A stretch of DNA of 64,000 bases from Nitrospira sp. (GTDB taxonomy: Bacteria > Nitrospirota > Nitrospiria > Nitrospirales > Nitrospiraceae): positions 68,499 through 132,498 of the forward strand of contig JAFEBI010000002.1 of NCBI GenBank assembly GCA_018242725.1, given 5' to 3'. Both the position numbers and the translations under genes were made by a program. The notes under the pieces are model-generated. The model saw only the letters and a program-made list of their open reading frames with translations. It made no database searches and was not told the DNA's origin. Of the stretch, positions 55,992-64,000 are shown one piece after another. Each line of letters opens with the position of its first letter. The stretch's first letter is position 1.

Positions 55992-56528
55992 CTACTTCCC
56001 AGTTTTGCCTTCTTTTTTGCGCAAGGTTTCGCCAGCATAACGAACACCCTTCTGCTTATACACATCCGGGGGCTTAATGGCTCGTAGATCAGCCGCAACC
56101 TGACCTACCAATCGCTTATCAACCCCTTTGACATTGATGAGGGTTTGCTTATCAACTTTTACATCAATCCCGGTTGGGACTTGATAGAGAACCGGATTGA
56201 TATATCCAACATTAAAGCTCAAGGTTCGCCCCTGAAGTTGGGTCTTGTAGCCGACACCGGTAATCTCTAGGGAGCGCTCATACCCCTTAGTAACACCTTG
56301 AACCATGTTGCTTAGCTCAGCACGAGTGAGCCCGTGCAAAGCTCTTATCTTACGATCATCGCTGGATCGACCAATAATAACCTGGCCATCCTTAATAGCC
56401 ACATCAAGGCCCTGCACCATTGGCCATTCTAATTTTCCCAAGGGACCCTTCACCGTCACAGTTGACCCGACAGCTTTTACTTCCACTCCTACTGGAATAG
56501 CGATCGGTTTTTTTCCAATACGCGACAT
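55992..56528 (-). CDS. rplF: 50S ribosomal protein L6
   Basis: This is a 178-residue L6 with its two internal repeats: MSRIGKKPIAIPVGVEVKAV...GPLGKLEW and GYKTQLQGRTLSFNVGYINP, with IKPPDVYKQKGVRYAGE near the end. It lies near the factor-binding site of the 50S. Confidence 0.97.
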   Translation of the reverse strand: MSRIGKKPIAIPVGVEVKAVGSTVTVKGPLGKLEWPMVQGLDVAIKDGQVIIGRSSDDRKIRALHGLTRAELSNMVQGVTKGYERSLEITGVGYKTQLQGRTLSFNVGYINPVLYQVPTGIDVKVDKQTLINVKGVDKRLVGQVAADLRAIKPPDVYKQKGVRYAGETLRKKEGKTGK

Positions 56529-56572
56529 GATCTCTTACACCCTCCACCCGAGGTCAGAACAACCGATATTCT

Positions 56573-56968
56573 TTACCACACCGAACAAAGAACCTCGCCC
56601 CCGAGATGACTTTTGCGAGACTCTTGATCCGTCATGATTCCCTTAGATGTCGAAAGGATAGATACACCAATCCCGTTTCGAACTTTTCGAATATCTTGAC
56701 TGCCAACGTATACCCGGCGGCCTGGTTTACTAATACGCTCAAGCCCCGTGATCATTGGCTGTCCTTCCCCAAGATAGCGAAGGCGCACGTGCAGAACGGG
56801 ATGTCCATCCTCTGTGCTGTCTTCAACACCATCAACATAACCCTCACGCTTCAATATCTCGAGGATTGCCCGTTTGAGCTTTGATGTTGGAACCGTCACT
56901 GTCTCAAAACGCCGTTGGGCGCCGTTTTTTAATCTAACGAGAAGATCGCCGATTGGATCGGTAACCAT
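56573..56968 (-). CDS. rpsH: 30S ribosomal protein S8
   Basis: This is a 131-residue S8, a primary 16S binder and autoregulator of the spc operon in enterics. It begins MVTDPIGDLLVRLKNGAQRR and ends GIGVSILSTSKGIMTDQESR, GGEVLCSVW. It lies 63 bases after rpsN. Confidence 0.97.
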   Translation of the reverse strand: MVTDPIGDLLVRLKNGAQRRFETVTVPTSKLKRAILEILKREGYVDGVEDSTEDGHPVLHVRLRYLGEGQPMITGLERISKPGRRVYVGSQDIRKVRNGIGVSILSTSKGIMTDQESRKSHLGGEVLCSVW

Positions 56969-57031
56969 GCTATGTCCTTCTACCCCTCAGTGCTATTCTT
57001 TTGTTGACTGCCATTTACCCATGAACTCAGG

Positions 57032-57217
57032 CTACCAGCTTGACTTTCTCACTCCTGGGATCTCCCCCTTGAGTGTTAATATGCGAAAGCAGATACGACA
57101 CATTCGAAAGCGACGCAAATATCCACGCACCCTCCCACACACACCGCATCGATGATACTCGCGCGTGGAAAACTTTGGTTTGGCCGCTGCTTTATTTCTC
57201 AATGCTAAACGTGACAC
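57032..57217 (-). CDS. rpsN: 30S ribosomal protein S14, type Z (zinc)
   Basis: This is a 61-residue short S14. The zinc motif is complete (CGVC and CRIC, in [20 protein letters not shown]). This is the zinc-containing form, without the longer N terminus of the C-minus type. It lies between rplE and rpsH. Confidence 0.97.
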   Translation of the reverse strand: MSRLALRNKAAAKPKFSTREYHRCGVCGRVRGYLRRFRMCRICFRILTLKGEIPGVRKSSW

Positions 57218-57262
57218 AGGAACTCCTTCCGTCCAACCAACATCCGATACTTCTACCGTTTC

Positions 57263-57913
57263 TTATGTTCTGAACGGCATCCCGAGGTGCTTCAACAAAG
57301 CTTTTCCTTCATCGTTCGTTTTTGCCGTGGTGACGACCGTGATATCCATGCCGTGAATCGACGCCACCTCGTCATACTTAATCTCCGGGAAGATCAGCTG
57401 CTCCTTCAGCCCGAGAGTATAATTTCCTCGGCCATCAAATGCCTTCGGAGATATGCCCCGAAAATCTCGTATTCGAGGAAGCGCTAACGTCACCAACCGA
57501 TCAAAAAATTCGTACATCCGCCGACTACGGAGCGTAACCTTTGCGCCGATGGGTAGACCCTGCCTGAGCTTGAATCCAGCAATAGCTTTTTTCGCGCGAG
57601 TCACAACCGGCTTCTGGCCCGTAATCATGCCTAATTCAGTCACAGCACTTTCCAGAAGCTTTACATTTTGGATGGCCTCACCCATACCGACGTTCAACAC
57701 GACCCGCTCAAGCTTGGGAACTTGCATGACGTTCTTATAGCCAAACTCCTTCATCAAAGCTGGTACAACTTGCTGTTCATAGGTATCTCGAAGTCGTGGC
57801 CGAAACTTGGACTCAGCACTCCCCTCATCCAGCTGCGGGACCTCTTTCTTTGCTGATTTTCGATCAGTAGGCTTACTTGTCGCTTTGCTTTTTGATTCCT
57901 TAGCCATTGCCAA
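57263..57913 (-). CDS. rplE: 50S ribosomal protein L5 with N-terminal extension
   Basis: This is a 216-residue L5, a 5S rRNA binder. The core starts at about residue 37 ([20 protein letters not shown]) and has [36 protein letters not shown] and [20 protein letters not shown]. The first ~36 residues are a Lys/Ser-rich tail absent from most L5. It is 2 bases after rplX. Confidence 0.96.
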   Translation of the reverse strand: MAMAKESKSKATSKPTDRKSAKKEVPQLDEGSAESKFRPRLRDTYEQQVVPALMKEFGYKNVMQVPKLERVVLNVGMGEAIQNVKLLESAVTELGMITGQKPVVTRAKKAIAGFKLRQGLPIGAKVTLRSRRMYEFFDRLVTLALPRIRDFRGISPKAFDGRGNYTLGLKEQLIFPEIKYDEVASIHGMDITVVTTAKTNDEGKALLKHLGMPFRT

Positions 57914-57915
57914 CC

Positions 57916-58245
57916 CTATTCCAGAATCTCGTTAGATTTCTTACTGAATCGCACTCGTCGCCCATCGGCTTGAGTTCGTATTCCTACCCGCGTGGGCTTC
58001 TGCGTGACCGGGCAGAAAAACATGACATTAGAAATTTGAAGCGGCGCCTCTCTCTCCAAGATACCGCCCTGCTTTACCTTCTGATTCGGTTTAGTGTGTC
58101 GCTTAACAACATTCAGCTTTTCCACGACCACTTTTCCCGCCCGAAGGTCTACTGCCATGACCTTCCCTGTCTTCCCACGCTCACGACCGGAAATGACAAT
58201 CACCGTATCGCCTTTTCTAATTCTACTTTTTGAGAGTACTTGCAC
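57916..58245 (-). CDS. rplX: 50S ribosomal protein L24
   Basis: This is a 109-residue L24 with KOW motif ([20 protein letters not shown]) and [20 protein letters not shown]. It starts 50S assembly at the 23S 5' end. It follows rplN by 22 bases. Confidence 0.97.
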   Translation of the reverse strand: MQVLSKSRIRKGDTVIVISGRERGKTGKVMAVDLRAGKVVVEKLNVVKRHTKPNQKVKQGGILEREAPLQISNVMFFCPVTQKPTRVGIRTQADGRRVRFSKKSNEILE

Positions 58246-58267
58246 AACGCCCCTCGCTCGTTCGACC

Positions 58268-58636
58268 CTATAAAACTTCTGGTGCCAATGAGATGATTTT
58301 CATGAATTTCTTCCAACGCAGCTCTCGTGCGACGGGGCCAAAAATACGTGTACCAATTGGCTCACCGTCTTTATTAATCAGAACACATGCGTTGCGATCA
58401 AACTTGATGTACGAGCCATCCTCCCGACGAACCTCTTTTGTGGTTCGGACAATGACTGCTCGACTCACATCTCCCTTCTTCACACTCGCCTGAGGGATAG
58501 CCTCCTTGACAGCCACCACAACGACATCGCCTAAGGATGCATAGCGACGACGCGTCCCTCCGAAGACATGAAAGCACATGGCTTGTTTGGCCCCTGAGTT
58601 ATCCGCTACGTCCATGTATGTATAGTTCTGAATCAT
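58268..58636 (-). CDS. rplN: 50S ribosomal protein L14
   Basis: This is a 122-residue L14, exact family length. It begins [20 protein letters not shown] and contains [20 protein letters not shown] and [11 protein letters not shown]. It forms an intersubunit bridge. Confidence 0.98.
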   Translation of the reverse strand: MIQNYTYMDVADNSGAKQAMCFHVFGGTRRRYASLGDVVVVAVKEAIPQASVKKGDVSRAVIVRTTKEVRREDGSYIKFDRNACVLINKDGEPIGTRIFGPVARELRWKKFMKIISLAPEVL

Positions 58637-58686
58637 TGATATATTCCTACGAATCTCAAATGCCGAACCTCGCCAAAAGAACGGTT

Positions 58687-58953
58687 CTACTTCTCAGGTT
58701 GCCCCTTTTCCATAACCTGAACCACACGCCAGTTCTTTTCTTTGCTCAATGGACGGGTTTGAACCAGTTTCACCCGATCCCCTATTTTACACACGCCACT
58801 CTCATCATGAGCCTTCAATCTTGTCACCCTTCTAAGCACTTTCTTATAGACAGGATGAACAACCGATCGAGACACCACGACCACAACAGTTTTCTGCATC
58901 TTATTACTGACGACATCACCGTACCAATGACGCCGCTTTACCACCTCAGCCAT
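58687..58953 (-). CDS. rpsQ: 30S ribosomal protein S17
   Basis: This is an 88-residue OB-fold S17 ([52 protein letters not shown]). It lies 8 bases after rpmC. Confidence 0.97.
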   Translation of the reverse strand: MAEVVKRRHWYGDVVSNKMQKTVVVVVSRSVVHPVYKKVLRRVTRLKAHDESGVCKIGDRVKLVQTRPLSKEKNWRVVQVMEKGQPEK

Positions 58954-58961
58954 AGCACTCC

Positions 58962-59177
58962 TTACCTTTTCGACTCGTCGGTTTGGCTTCGAACCTGATT
59001 AAGGACGGTCTTCACTCGCGCAATATCACGCTTCGTCTTTCGAATTTGCATCGGATTTTCAAGCCGACCCGTACCGAACTGAAAACGGAGCGTAAACAGT
59101 TCCTGCACGAGCTGCTGCTCCTTTTCCTGGAGCTCACCCACAGCCATCCCCTTCAGCTCTTTCACATCAAGCGCCAT
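58962..59177 (-). CDS. rpmC: 50S ribosomal protein L29
   Basis: This is a 71-residue helical L29 (VKELKGMAVGELQEKEQQLV, RFQFGTGRLENPMQIRKTKR, DIARVKTVLNQ) near the peptide exit tunnel. It lies 41 bases after rplP. Confidence 0.96.
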   Translation of the reverse strand: MALDVKELKGMAVGELQEKEQQLVQELFTLRFQFGTGRLENPMQIRKTKRDIARVKTVLNQVRSQTDESKR

Positions 59178-59218
59178 ATCAGCTCACCAACTCCCATCCC
59201 ACGTTGACGTTTTGCCAT

Positions 59219-59635
59219 TTACCCGAACTCACCGCGGACGACTAACTTCGTCGCCACCGGCAACTTGTGAGAGGCGAGCCGGAACGCCTCCTTGGCAGTT
59301 TCTGGCGTGACTCCGTCCATTTCGTACAAGATCCGACCAGGCTTCACAACCGCCACCCAGTACTCTGGATTGCCCTTCCCTTTTCCCATTCGAGTTTCTG
59401 CTGGTTTTTTTGTTATGGGCTTGTCTGGGAAAATCCTGGTCCAAACCTGTCCACCCCTCTTCACATATCGCGTAATCGCAATACGTGCGGCTTCGATTTG
59501 ACGACTCGTTACCCACCCTGGCTCCAACGCCTTTAACCCAAATTCACCAAGAGTAATCTGACCTCCACGATAGGCCTTCCCATTCATGCGGCCTTTTTGC
59601 ATCTTTCTAAATTTGACTTTTTTAGGGGCTAACAC
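59219..59635 (-). CDS. rplP: 50S ribosomal protein L16
   Basis: This is a 138-residue L16. The start codon is GTG at 59635 ([20 protein letters not shown]). It contains [20 protein letters not shown] and [20 protein letters not shown]. It organises the A-site region of 23S rRNA. It lies 12 bases after rpsC. Confidence 0.97.
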   Translation of the reverse strand: MLAPKKVKFRKMQKGRMNGKAYRGGQITLGEFGLKALEPGWVTSRQIEAARIAITRYVKRGGQVWTRIFPDKPITKKPAETRMGKGKGNPEYWVAVVKPGRILYEMDGVTPETAKEAFRLASHKLPVATKLVVRGEFG

Positions 59636-59647
59636 AGCTCAATCTCC

Positions 59648-60319
59648 TCACCCAAACCGTCTATCCAAAGTTGATTCTGCCTTCATGGGTTGCACTGGAA
59701 GAAGCTCGCCTTTATAGATCCACGTCTTCACCCCGATCTGCCCCATGGTTGTATGGGCTTCAGCAAAGCCATAATCAATTTCAGCACGGAGCGTATGTAG
59801 AGGCACCCGCCCTTCCCGATACCACTCAGTCCTGGCGATTTCAGCACCACCCAAGCGCCCAGCTACCATGATCTTAATCCCTTGCGCGCCAAGCCGCAGC
59901 GCTGACTGCACGCTCCGCTTCATCGCCCTCCGGAATGCGACTCGCTTTTCAAGCTGAGTTGCGACATTCTCACTGACGAGCTGCGCATCAAGCTCCGGCT
60001 TCTTGATTTCTTTTACCGTAACGTAAACCTGCCCTCCGTATTGCTTCTCAAGATCGGCTTTCAGCTTATCGACCTCCGCACCTTTGCGGCCGATGATAAT
60101 GCCAGGCCGAGCAGTATGAATAATGACTCTTGTTTGATCGCCTGAACGCTCAATTTCTACTTTTGCAACCCCTGCATGATAAAGCCGAGCCTTCACGACC
60201 TTTCTAATTTTCACGTCTTGATGGAGCAACTTGGCATAATCTTTCCCAGCATACCAACGAGAGCTCCAGGTGTAGTTGTAACCCAGCCGATAACCAATTG
60301 GATGTGTTTTCTGACCCAT
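59648..60319 (-). CDS. rpsC: 30S ribosomal protein S3
   Basis: This is a 223-residue S3. The N terminus is [20 protein letters not shown], the KH domain is [20 protein letters not shown] and the C-terminal domain has [20 protein letters not shown]. It forms part of the mRNA entry site. Confidence 0.97.
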   Translation of the reverse strand: MGQKTHPIGYRLGYNYTWSSRWYAGKDYAKLLHQDVKIRKVVKARLYHAGVAKVEIERSGDQTRVIIHTARPGIIIGRKGAEVDKLKADLEKQYGGQVYVTVKEIKKPELDAQLVSENVATQLEKRVAFRRAMKRSVQSALRLGAQGIKIMVAGRLGGAEIARTEWYREGRVPLHTLRAEIDYGFAEAHTTMGQIGVKTWIYKGELLPVQPMKAESTLDRRFG

Positions 60320-60350
60320 GCTCGCTATGCCTCAATAAATTAAAATCAGC

Positions 60351-60707
60351 CTACTTCTTTTGTCCGCGACCCTCGGATGCCGCGACCGCTACCGTAATGT
60401 GACTGGTACGCTTCTGAATCGCATTGGCCCTCCCCATGGACCGAGCCCTCACACGCTTATACGTAGGTCCACAGTTAACAAAAGCCCTGGAGACCACCAT
60501 CGATTCACTATCACCCAGCTCCTTCAACTCCGCATTAGCCACGGCAGAGCGTAGAAGCTTCTCAACCACGCGTGCCGCGTGCCGAGGAGTATGCTTCAGC
60601 ATGGCCAGCGCCATCGGGACTTGCTGACCCCGAATCATATCTATGACCGGTTTGGCCTTTCGTGGCGCAACACGGACAAATCTGAGAATGGCATGTGCTT
60701 CGCTCAT
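60351..60707 (-). CDS. rplV: 50S ribosomal protein L22
   Basis: This is a 118-residue L22 (AHAILRFVRVAPRKAKPVID, GPTYKRVRARSMGRANAIQK, RTSHITVAV). Its hairpin lines the exit tunnel, where some macrolide-resistance changes occur; the loop looks normal here. Confidence 0.97.
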   Translation of the reverse strand: MSEAHAILRFVRVAPRKAKPVIDMIRGQQVPMALAMLKHTPRHAARVVEKLLRSAVANAELKELGDSESMVVSRAFVNCGPTYKRVRARSMGRANAIQKRTSHITVAVAASEGRGQKK

Positions 60708-60770
60708 CGTATAATCCCGTCACCCTTCAGCGTTCCAACAGTCAAATAATCAGATCACAGCACCCAGAGA

Positions 60771-61058
60771 CTACTTCAACGCAACGGCCTTCTCAGTCTT
60801 TGCTTGACCGTGGCCCTTGAAAAAACGAGTCGGCGCAAATTCACCGAGCTTATGCCCAACCATGTTCTCAGTTACAAAAACAGGGATGAATTTTTTACCG
60901 TTATGAACTGCAAACGTATGACCAATCATGTCAGGCACCACAGTTGATCGTCTTGACCACGTCTTGATCAGTTTTCGATCCTTCGTCTGATTCATCTGCT
61001 CAACTTTTTTGAGAAGATGGTCGTCAACAAACGCTCCCTTACTAACTGATCTAGGCAT
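60771..61058 (-). CDS. rpsS: 30S ribosomal protein S19
   Basis: This is a 95-residue S19 ([62 protein letters not shown]). Its start overlaps the rplB end by 8 bases, with GGAG in front. Confidence 0.97.
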   Translation of the reverse strand: MPRSVSKGAFVDDHLLKKVEQMNQTKDRKLIKTWSRRSTVVPDMIGHTFAVHNGKKFIPVFVTENMVGHKLGEFAPTRFFKGHGQAKTEKAVALK

Positions 61059-61893
61059 TGCGCACTCCTGACTTGCGTCGGGCGATTATAAACTTATCGG
61101 TTTTCTTATTATGTCTCGTCTTATAGCCTTTAGTGGGGAGACCCCATGGTGAAACCGGATGAGGATTACCTTGCCCTGACTTACCCTCTCCACCGCCATG
61201 CGGATGGTCGACAGGATTCATGACCACACCTCGGACATGCGGCCTCTTCCCCTTCCAGCGGTTTCTACCCGCCTTCCCTACACTGATATTTTCATGATCC
61301 ACATTTCCAACTTGCCCAACCGTTGCCATGCAGTGACCCAAAACTCTTCGCATTTCTCCGGACTTGAGCCGAACCTGCACATATTCACCATCACGCCCCA
61401 TAACCTGCGCGAATCCTCCGGCACTGCGAATCAGTTGGCCACCCTTACCAGCCTTGAGTTCAATGTTATGAATCGTAGTCCCGAGCGGCATGTTAACCAA
61501 CGGCAAGGCATTGCCAGGCCTAATTTCAGCCTGCGGACCTGATTGCACCTCATCATGAACGGCAAGCCCGACGGGAGCCAAAATATAGCGCTTTTCTCCA
61601 TCGCGGTACTTCAAGAGAGCGATTCTCGCAGAGCGATTCGGATCATACTCTATGGCAGTCACTTTCGCCGGCACACCTACCTTATCTCGACGAAAGTCAA
61701 TAATTCGATAGAGCCGCTTGTGCCCAGCCCCACGGAAACGAACAGTCGTCCGCCCATCATTATTGCGCCCACCGGTCCGTAGATGAAAAGAGGTCAATGA
61801 CTTTTCAGGCCTCTTGCTGGTCAATTCTTCTGTTCCCACTGCAGTCATCCCCCGACGACCAGGGGAGGTGGGACGATATACTTTTATACCCAT
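61051..61893 (-). CDS. rplB: 50S ribosomal protein L2
   Basis: This is a 280-residue L2 required for peptidyl-transferase assembly. It contains [39 protein letters not shown] and [20 protein letters not shown], including the essential histidine region HPHGGGEG. Confidence 0.98.
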   Translation of the reverse strand: MGIKVYRPTSPGRRGMTAVGTEELTSKRPEKSLTSFHLRTGGRNNDGRTTVRFRGAGHKRLYRIIDFRRDKVGVPAKVTAIEYDPNRSARIALLKYRDGEKRYILAPVGLAVHDEVQSGPQAEIRPGNALPLVNMPLGTTIHNIELKAGKGGQLIRSAGGFAQVMGRDGEYVQVRLKSGEMRRVLGHCMATVGQVGNVDHENISVGKAGRNRWKGKRPHVRGVVMNPVDHPHGGGEGKSGQGNPHPVSPWGLPTKGYKTRHNKKTDKFIIARRKSGVRNA

Positions 61894-61948
61894 GAAGAAG
61901 ACTCCTAGATTTCCACTTTCAAATAACTACAAACGAAATGAACCTAAA

Positions 61949-62242
61949 CTAGGCACTTTCGTACATCTCAAGCTTTTCGCCTTCCTTAAGCGTGACAAAG
62001 GCCTTCTTCCAGTCAGATCGCCTACCCGCAAATCGGCCAAGACGTTTCATTTTTCCGCGCACGTTCATCAAATTTACCTTTTCAACCTTGACTTTCAACA
62101 ATGACTCGACGGCCTGCTTCACCTGGACACGATTCGCCTCAGGATGAACAACAAAACCAACCGTGTTGCTTTGCTCACGAAGACCCGTAATCTTCTCCGT
62201 CAAGAGCGGTTGAACCAGTATCCAGTGCATACCCACATTCAT
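61949..62242 (-). CDS. rplW: 50S ribosomal protein L23
   Basis: This is a 97-residue L23 (ILVQPLLTEKITGLREQSNT, FVVHPEANRVQVKQAVE, VNLMNVRGKMKRLGRFAGRR). It docks SRP and trigger factor at the tunnel exit. It overlaps rplD by 4 bases. Confidence 0.96.
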   Translation of the reverse strand: MNVGMHWILVQPLLTEKITGLREQSNTVGFVVHPEANRVQVKQAVESLLKVKVEKVNLMNVRGKMKRLGRFAGRRSDWKKAFVTLKEGEKLEMYESA

Positions 62243-62862
62243 GACCAGACCTCGTTTATCACAGCCAATTCATGCTCGGAAACCACAACAACTTGAGCAC
62301 GAACAACGTCGTAGACATTCAGTTGATCCGCACCGAGCACCTTCACGGATGCTAAATTTCCAGCAGCCTGCATGATACCGGACTGGCTCTTTCCCGCGAT
62401 CAACAAGACCTCTGCACCTCCGCCAAATCCACTCAATGCCTGAGCCAGAACCTTAGTCTTCGGTTGCTGCAGAGAAAGATCCGCGACCACGAACAAGCTT
62501 CCATCTACCACCTTGGCAGACAACGCGCTCTGAAGGGCTGCACGATACTTTTTCTTTGGCATTGAATAGGCATAGCTTCTCGGCTTTGGGCCAAACACAC
62601 TGCCACCGTGACGCCACACAGGAGACCGAAGCGAGCCAGACCTCGCACGTCCGGTATGCTTTTGCTTCCAAGGCTTCTTCCCAGAACCACTCACCTCACC
62701 ACGCCGCAAAGTAGAAGCAGTCCCACGACGCTCACACGCACGCTGCATGATCACGGCTTCGTGCACGAGTGCAGCTCGAGGCTCACAGCCGAATACCTGA
62801 GCGGACAACTCAACCGTGCCAACTTTCTTTCTCTTCAAATCAACCAAATCAATCGTAGGCAT
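62239..62862 (-). CDS. rplD: 50S ribosomal protein L4
   Basis: This is a 207-residue L4 from ATG 62862 (MPTIDLVDLKRKKVGTVELS). The longer frame to 62964 lies inside rplC and is rejected. It contains RRGEVSGSGKKPWKQKHTGR and RSGSLRSPVWRHGGSVFGPK. It begins 1 base after the rplC stop, with a weak AAGAG signal. Confidence 0.96.
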   Translation of the reverse strand: MPTIDLVDLKRKKVGTVELSAQVFGCEPRAALVHEAVIMQRACERRGTASTLRRGEVSGSGKKPWKQKHTGRARSGSLRSPVWRHGGSVFGPKPRSYAYSMPKKKYRAALQSALSAKVVDGSLFVVADLSLQQPKTKVLAQALSGFGGGAEVLLIAGKSQSGIMQAAGNLASVKVLGADQLNVYDVVRAQVVVVSEHELAVINEVWS

Positions 62863-62863
62863 G

Positions 62864-63484
62864 CTAACTCTTTTTTGATTTCCGAACGACAACGATTCCA
62901 TTCGCAGCCCCAGGAACCGCCCCTCGGATGAATAAAAGATTTTCCTCGGAGCGCGATTCAACAACTTTCAATCGCTGAACAGTTACGCGCTCGGCCCCCA
63001 TGTGCCCAGGCAACGTCTTGCCCTTCCATACTCTAGACGGAAAAGAACTTGCGCCAATAGAGCCAGGAGCCCGATGAAACATGGACCCGTGAGATTCAGG
63101 ACCACCCGCATAGTGATGTCGCTTGACAACCCCCTGAAATCCCTTCCCCTTGGACACACCGATCACATCAACCCAATCACCCTTCTTAAACATTCCAACA
63201 GTAACTAATTGCCCAACCGCTACATCGCCGTCCTTCTTAAACTCGCGTAAGATACGGCTCGCAGGTGCCTGGTTCTTTTTCAAATGCCCAAGCTCCGCCT
63301 TTGAAAGTCGACGCTCTTTAACCTCTCCAAACGAAAGCTGGACAGCACCATGGTGATTTTGCTCTTTCGCGTGAACCGTCACCACTCGACAGGGCCCCGC
63401 CTCAATCACTGTTACTGGAGTGAGACGAGTTTCATCAAAGACCTGGGTCATGCCGAGCTTTTTACCAATTAGTCCGTTTGTCAT
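62864..63484 (-). CDS. rplC: 50S ribosomal protein L3
   Basis: This is a 206-residue L3 (MTNGLIGKKLGMTQVFDETR, GVSKGKGFQGVVKRHHYAGG, ASSFPSRVWKGKTLPGHMGA). It follows rpsJ by about 74 bases. Confidence 0.97.
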   Translation of the reverse strand: MTNGLIGKKLGMTQVFDETRLTPVTVIEAGPCRVVTVHAKEQNHHGAVQLSFGEVKERRLSKAELGHLKKNQAPASRILREFKKDGDVAVGQLVTVGMFKKGDWVDVIGVSKGKGFQGVVKRHHYAGGPESHGSMFHRAPGSIGASSFPSRVWKGKTLPGHMGAERVTVQRLKVVESRSEENLLFIRGAVPGAANGIVVVRKSKKS

Positions 63485-63558
63485 ATTGTCCCAATATGCT
63501 GTGCGCTCAAGTCCGTTCTAGTACAAACCTATCATGCACTAAGATTAAGACTTAATGC

Positions 63559-63870
63559 TCATAACTTAATCTCAACATCCACTCCTGCCGCAAGATTGAG
63601 TTTCATCAGTGAATCCATAGTCTCGGGAGTCGCTTCCATGATATCTAGAAGCCTTTTATGAGTTCGCATCTCAAACTGCTCTCGAGACTTTTTATCTGCA
63701 TGCGTTGATCGCTGGACCGTAATCTTTTCAATACGAGTTGGAAGCGGAATAGGGCCAACAACTCTTGCCCCGCTTCGACGAACAGTCTCAACAATTTCAC
63801 CTACCGATTGATCCAAGACACGGTAGTCAAACCCCCTCAATCGAATCCTTATACGCTGATCGACTTTCAC
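63559..63870 (-). CDS. rpsJ: 30S ribosomal protein S10 (NusE)
   Basis: This is a 103-residue S10, also the NusE partner of NusB (nusB is at 8871). The start is GTG at 63870 ([20 protein letters not shown]) with GGAG upstream; an out-of-frame ATG lies 5 bases earlier. [20 protein letters not shown] is typical. It follows tuf by 22 bases. Confidence 0.97.
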   Translation of the reverse strand: MKVDQRIRIRLRGFDYRVLDQSVGEIVETVRRSGARVVGPIPLPTRIEKITVQRSTHADKKSREQFEMRTHKRLLDIMEATPETMDSLMKLNLAAGVDVEIKL

Positions 63871-63892
63871 TTCATTACTCCTACGGTATCCA

Positions 63893-64000
63893 TCAACCGT
63901 GCACGTTTTTGTCCAAGATTTTCGTGTCTACGCTAGAGCCGACCGTTTTGCCGTCTTCCCGCACGGCAAACCGTAACCCCTGATCCATCGCAATCGGACT
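63893..64000 (-). CDS. tuf: Elongation factor Tu, C-terminal end (cut by window edge)
   Basis: The last 35 codons read [20 protein letters not shown] then [15 protein letters not shown]. The segment xPIAMxxGLRFAxREGGxTVG is diagnostic of the EF-Tu C-terminal beta barrel. The final residues differ from the usual GAGVVTKIIE ending and are longer by several residues. The location directly upstream of rpsJ is standard for tuf. Confidence 0.85.
   Translation of the reverse strand, partial: SPIAMDQGLRFAVREDGKTVGSSVDTKILDKNVHG

Overview
This 64 kb window is a bacterial chromosome segment that most resembles Nitrospira (phylum Nitrospirota). The main evidence is a periplasmic chlorite dismutase whose signal peptide, catalytic residues and length match, from memory, the enzyme of 'Candidatus Nitrospira defluvii'. 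A type IV pilus assembly operon, LPS-export genes (so a diderm cell), a RpoN operon and moderately high GC with an even gene style fit this. The assignment is inference; no database search was possible.

Layout. Positions 1-12384, all minus strand, form one long co-directional run: a nitrate/nitrite-type MFS transporter, ribBA, ribH, nusB, purB, cld, purC, a small membrane protein, purS, purQ, a small secreted protein, purL, purF and a PilZ-domain protein cut by the window edge. Many junctions overlap or are only a few bases apart. Positions 12644-15990 (plus) hold an RpoH-like heat-shock sigma factor followed by groES-groEL and a strong terminator.

Positions 15990-22900 are a low-density accessory stretch with degraded genes: a frameshifted brnT toxin and brnA antitoxin remnant, an IS1595-type element whose transposase carries a nonsense codon, an unrecognised relic ORF, a multiply frameshifted fic gene and a HigA-like antitoxin relic. 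Embedded in it are two intact, divergent glutamine-synthetase adenylyltransferase-like genes. One is a half-length GlnE; the other is a GlnE-type catalytic domain with two ACT domains at its N terminus. Positions 22897-24967 hold a BamE-like lipoprotein and three tandem paralogous lipoproteins. Positions 25019-28812 hold three HDOD genes; the two minus-strand paralogues share a sigma-28-like upstream element.

Positions 29020-37504 hold an ABC-F ATPase, a CBS-domain protein, a secreted adhesin-E-like protein, glnB-glnA, nadE and aroB. Positions 37750-42925 hold pilMNOPQ headed by a small MerR-like regulator. Positions 43043-47917 hold rapZ, hpf, rpoN and lptBAC as one operon. From 48082 to the end lies the complete S10-spc-alpha ribosomal supercluster, read on the minus strand from tuf (partial) through rplQ, including secY, adk, map, infA and rpmJ.

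Functionally, nitrogen control recurs: PII (glnB), glutamine synthetase (glnA, with the adenylylation tyrosine at residue 397), two adenylyltransferase-like proteins and RpoN all lie within 30 kb. Nitrate-type transport and chlorite detoxification share one transcription direction with purine and riboflavin synthesis.
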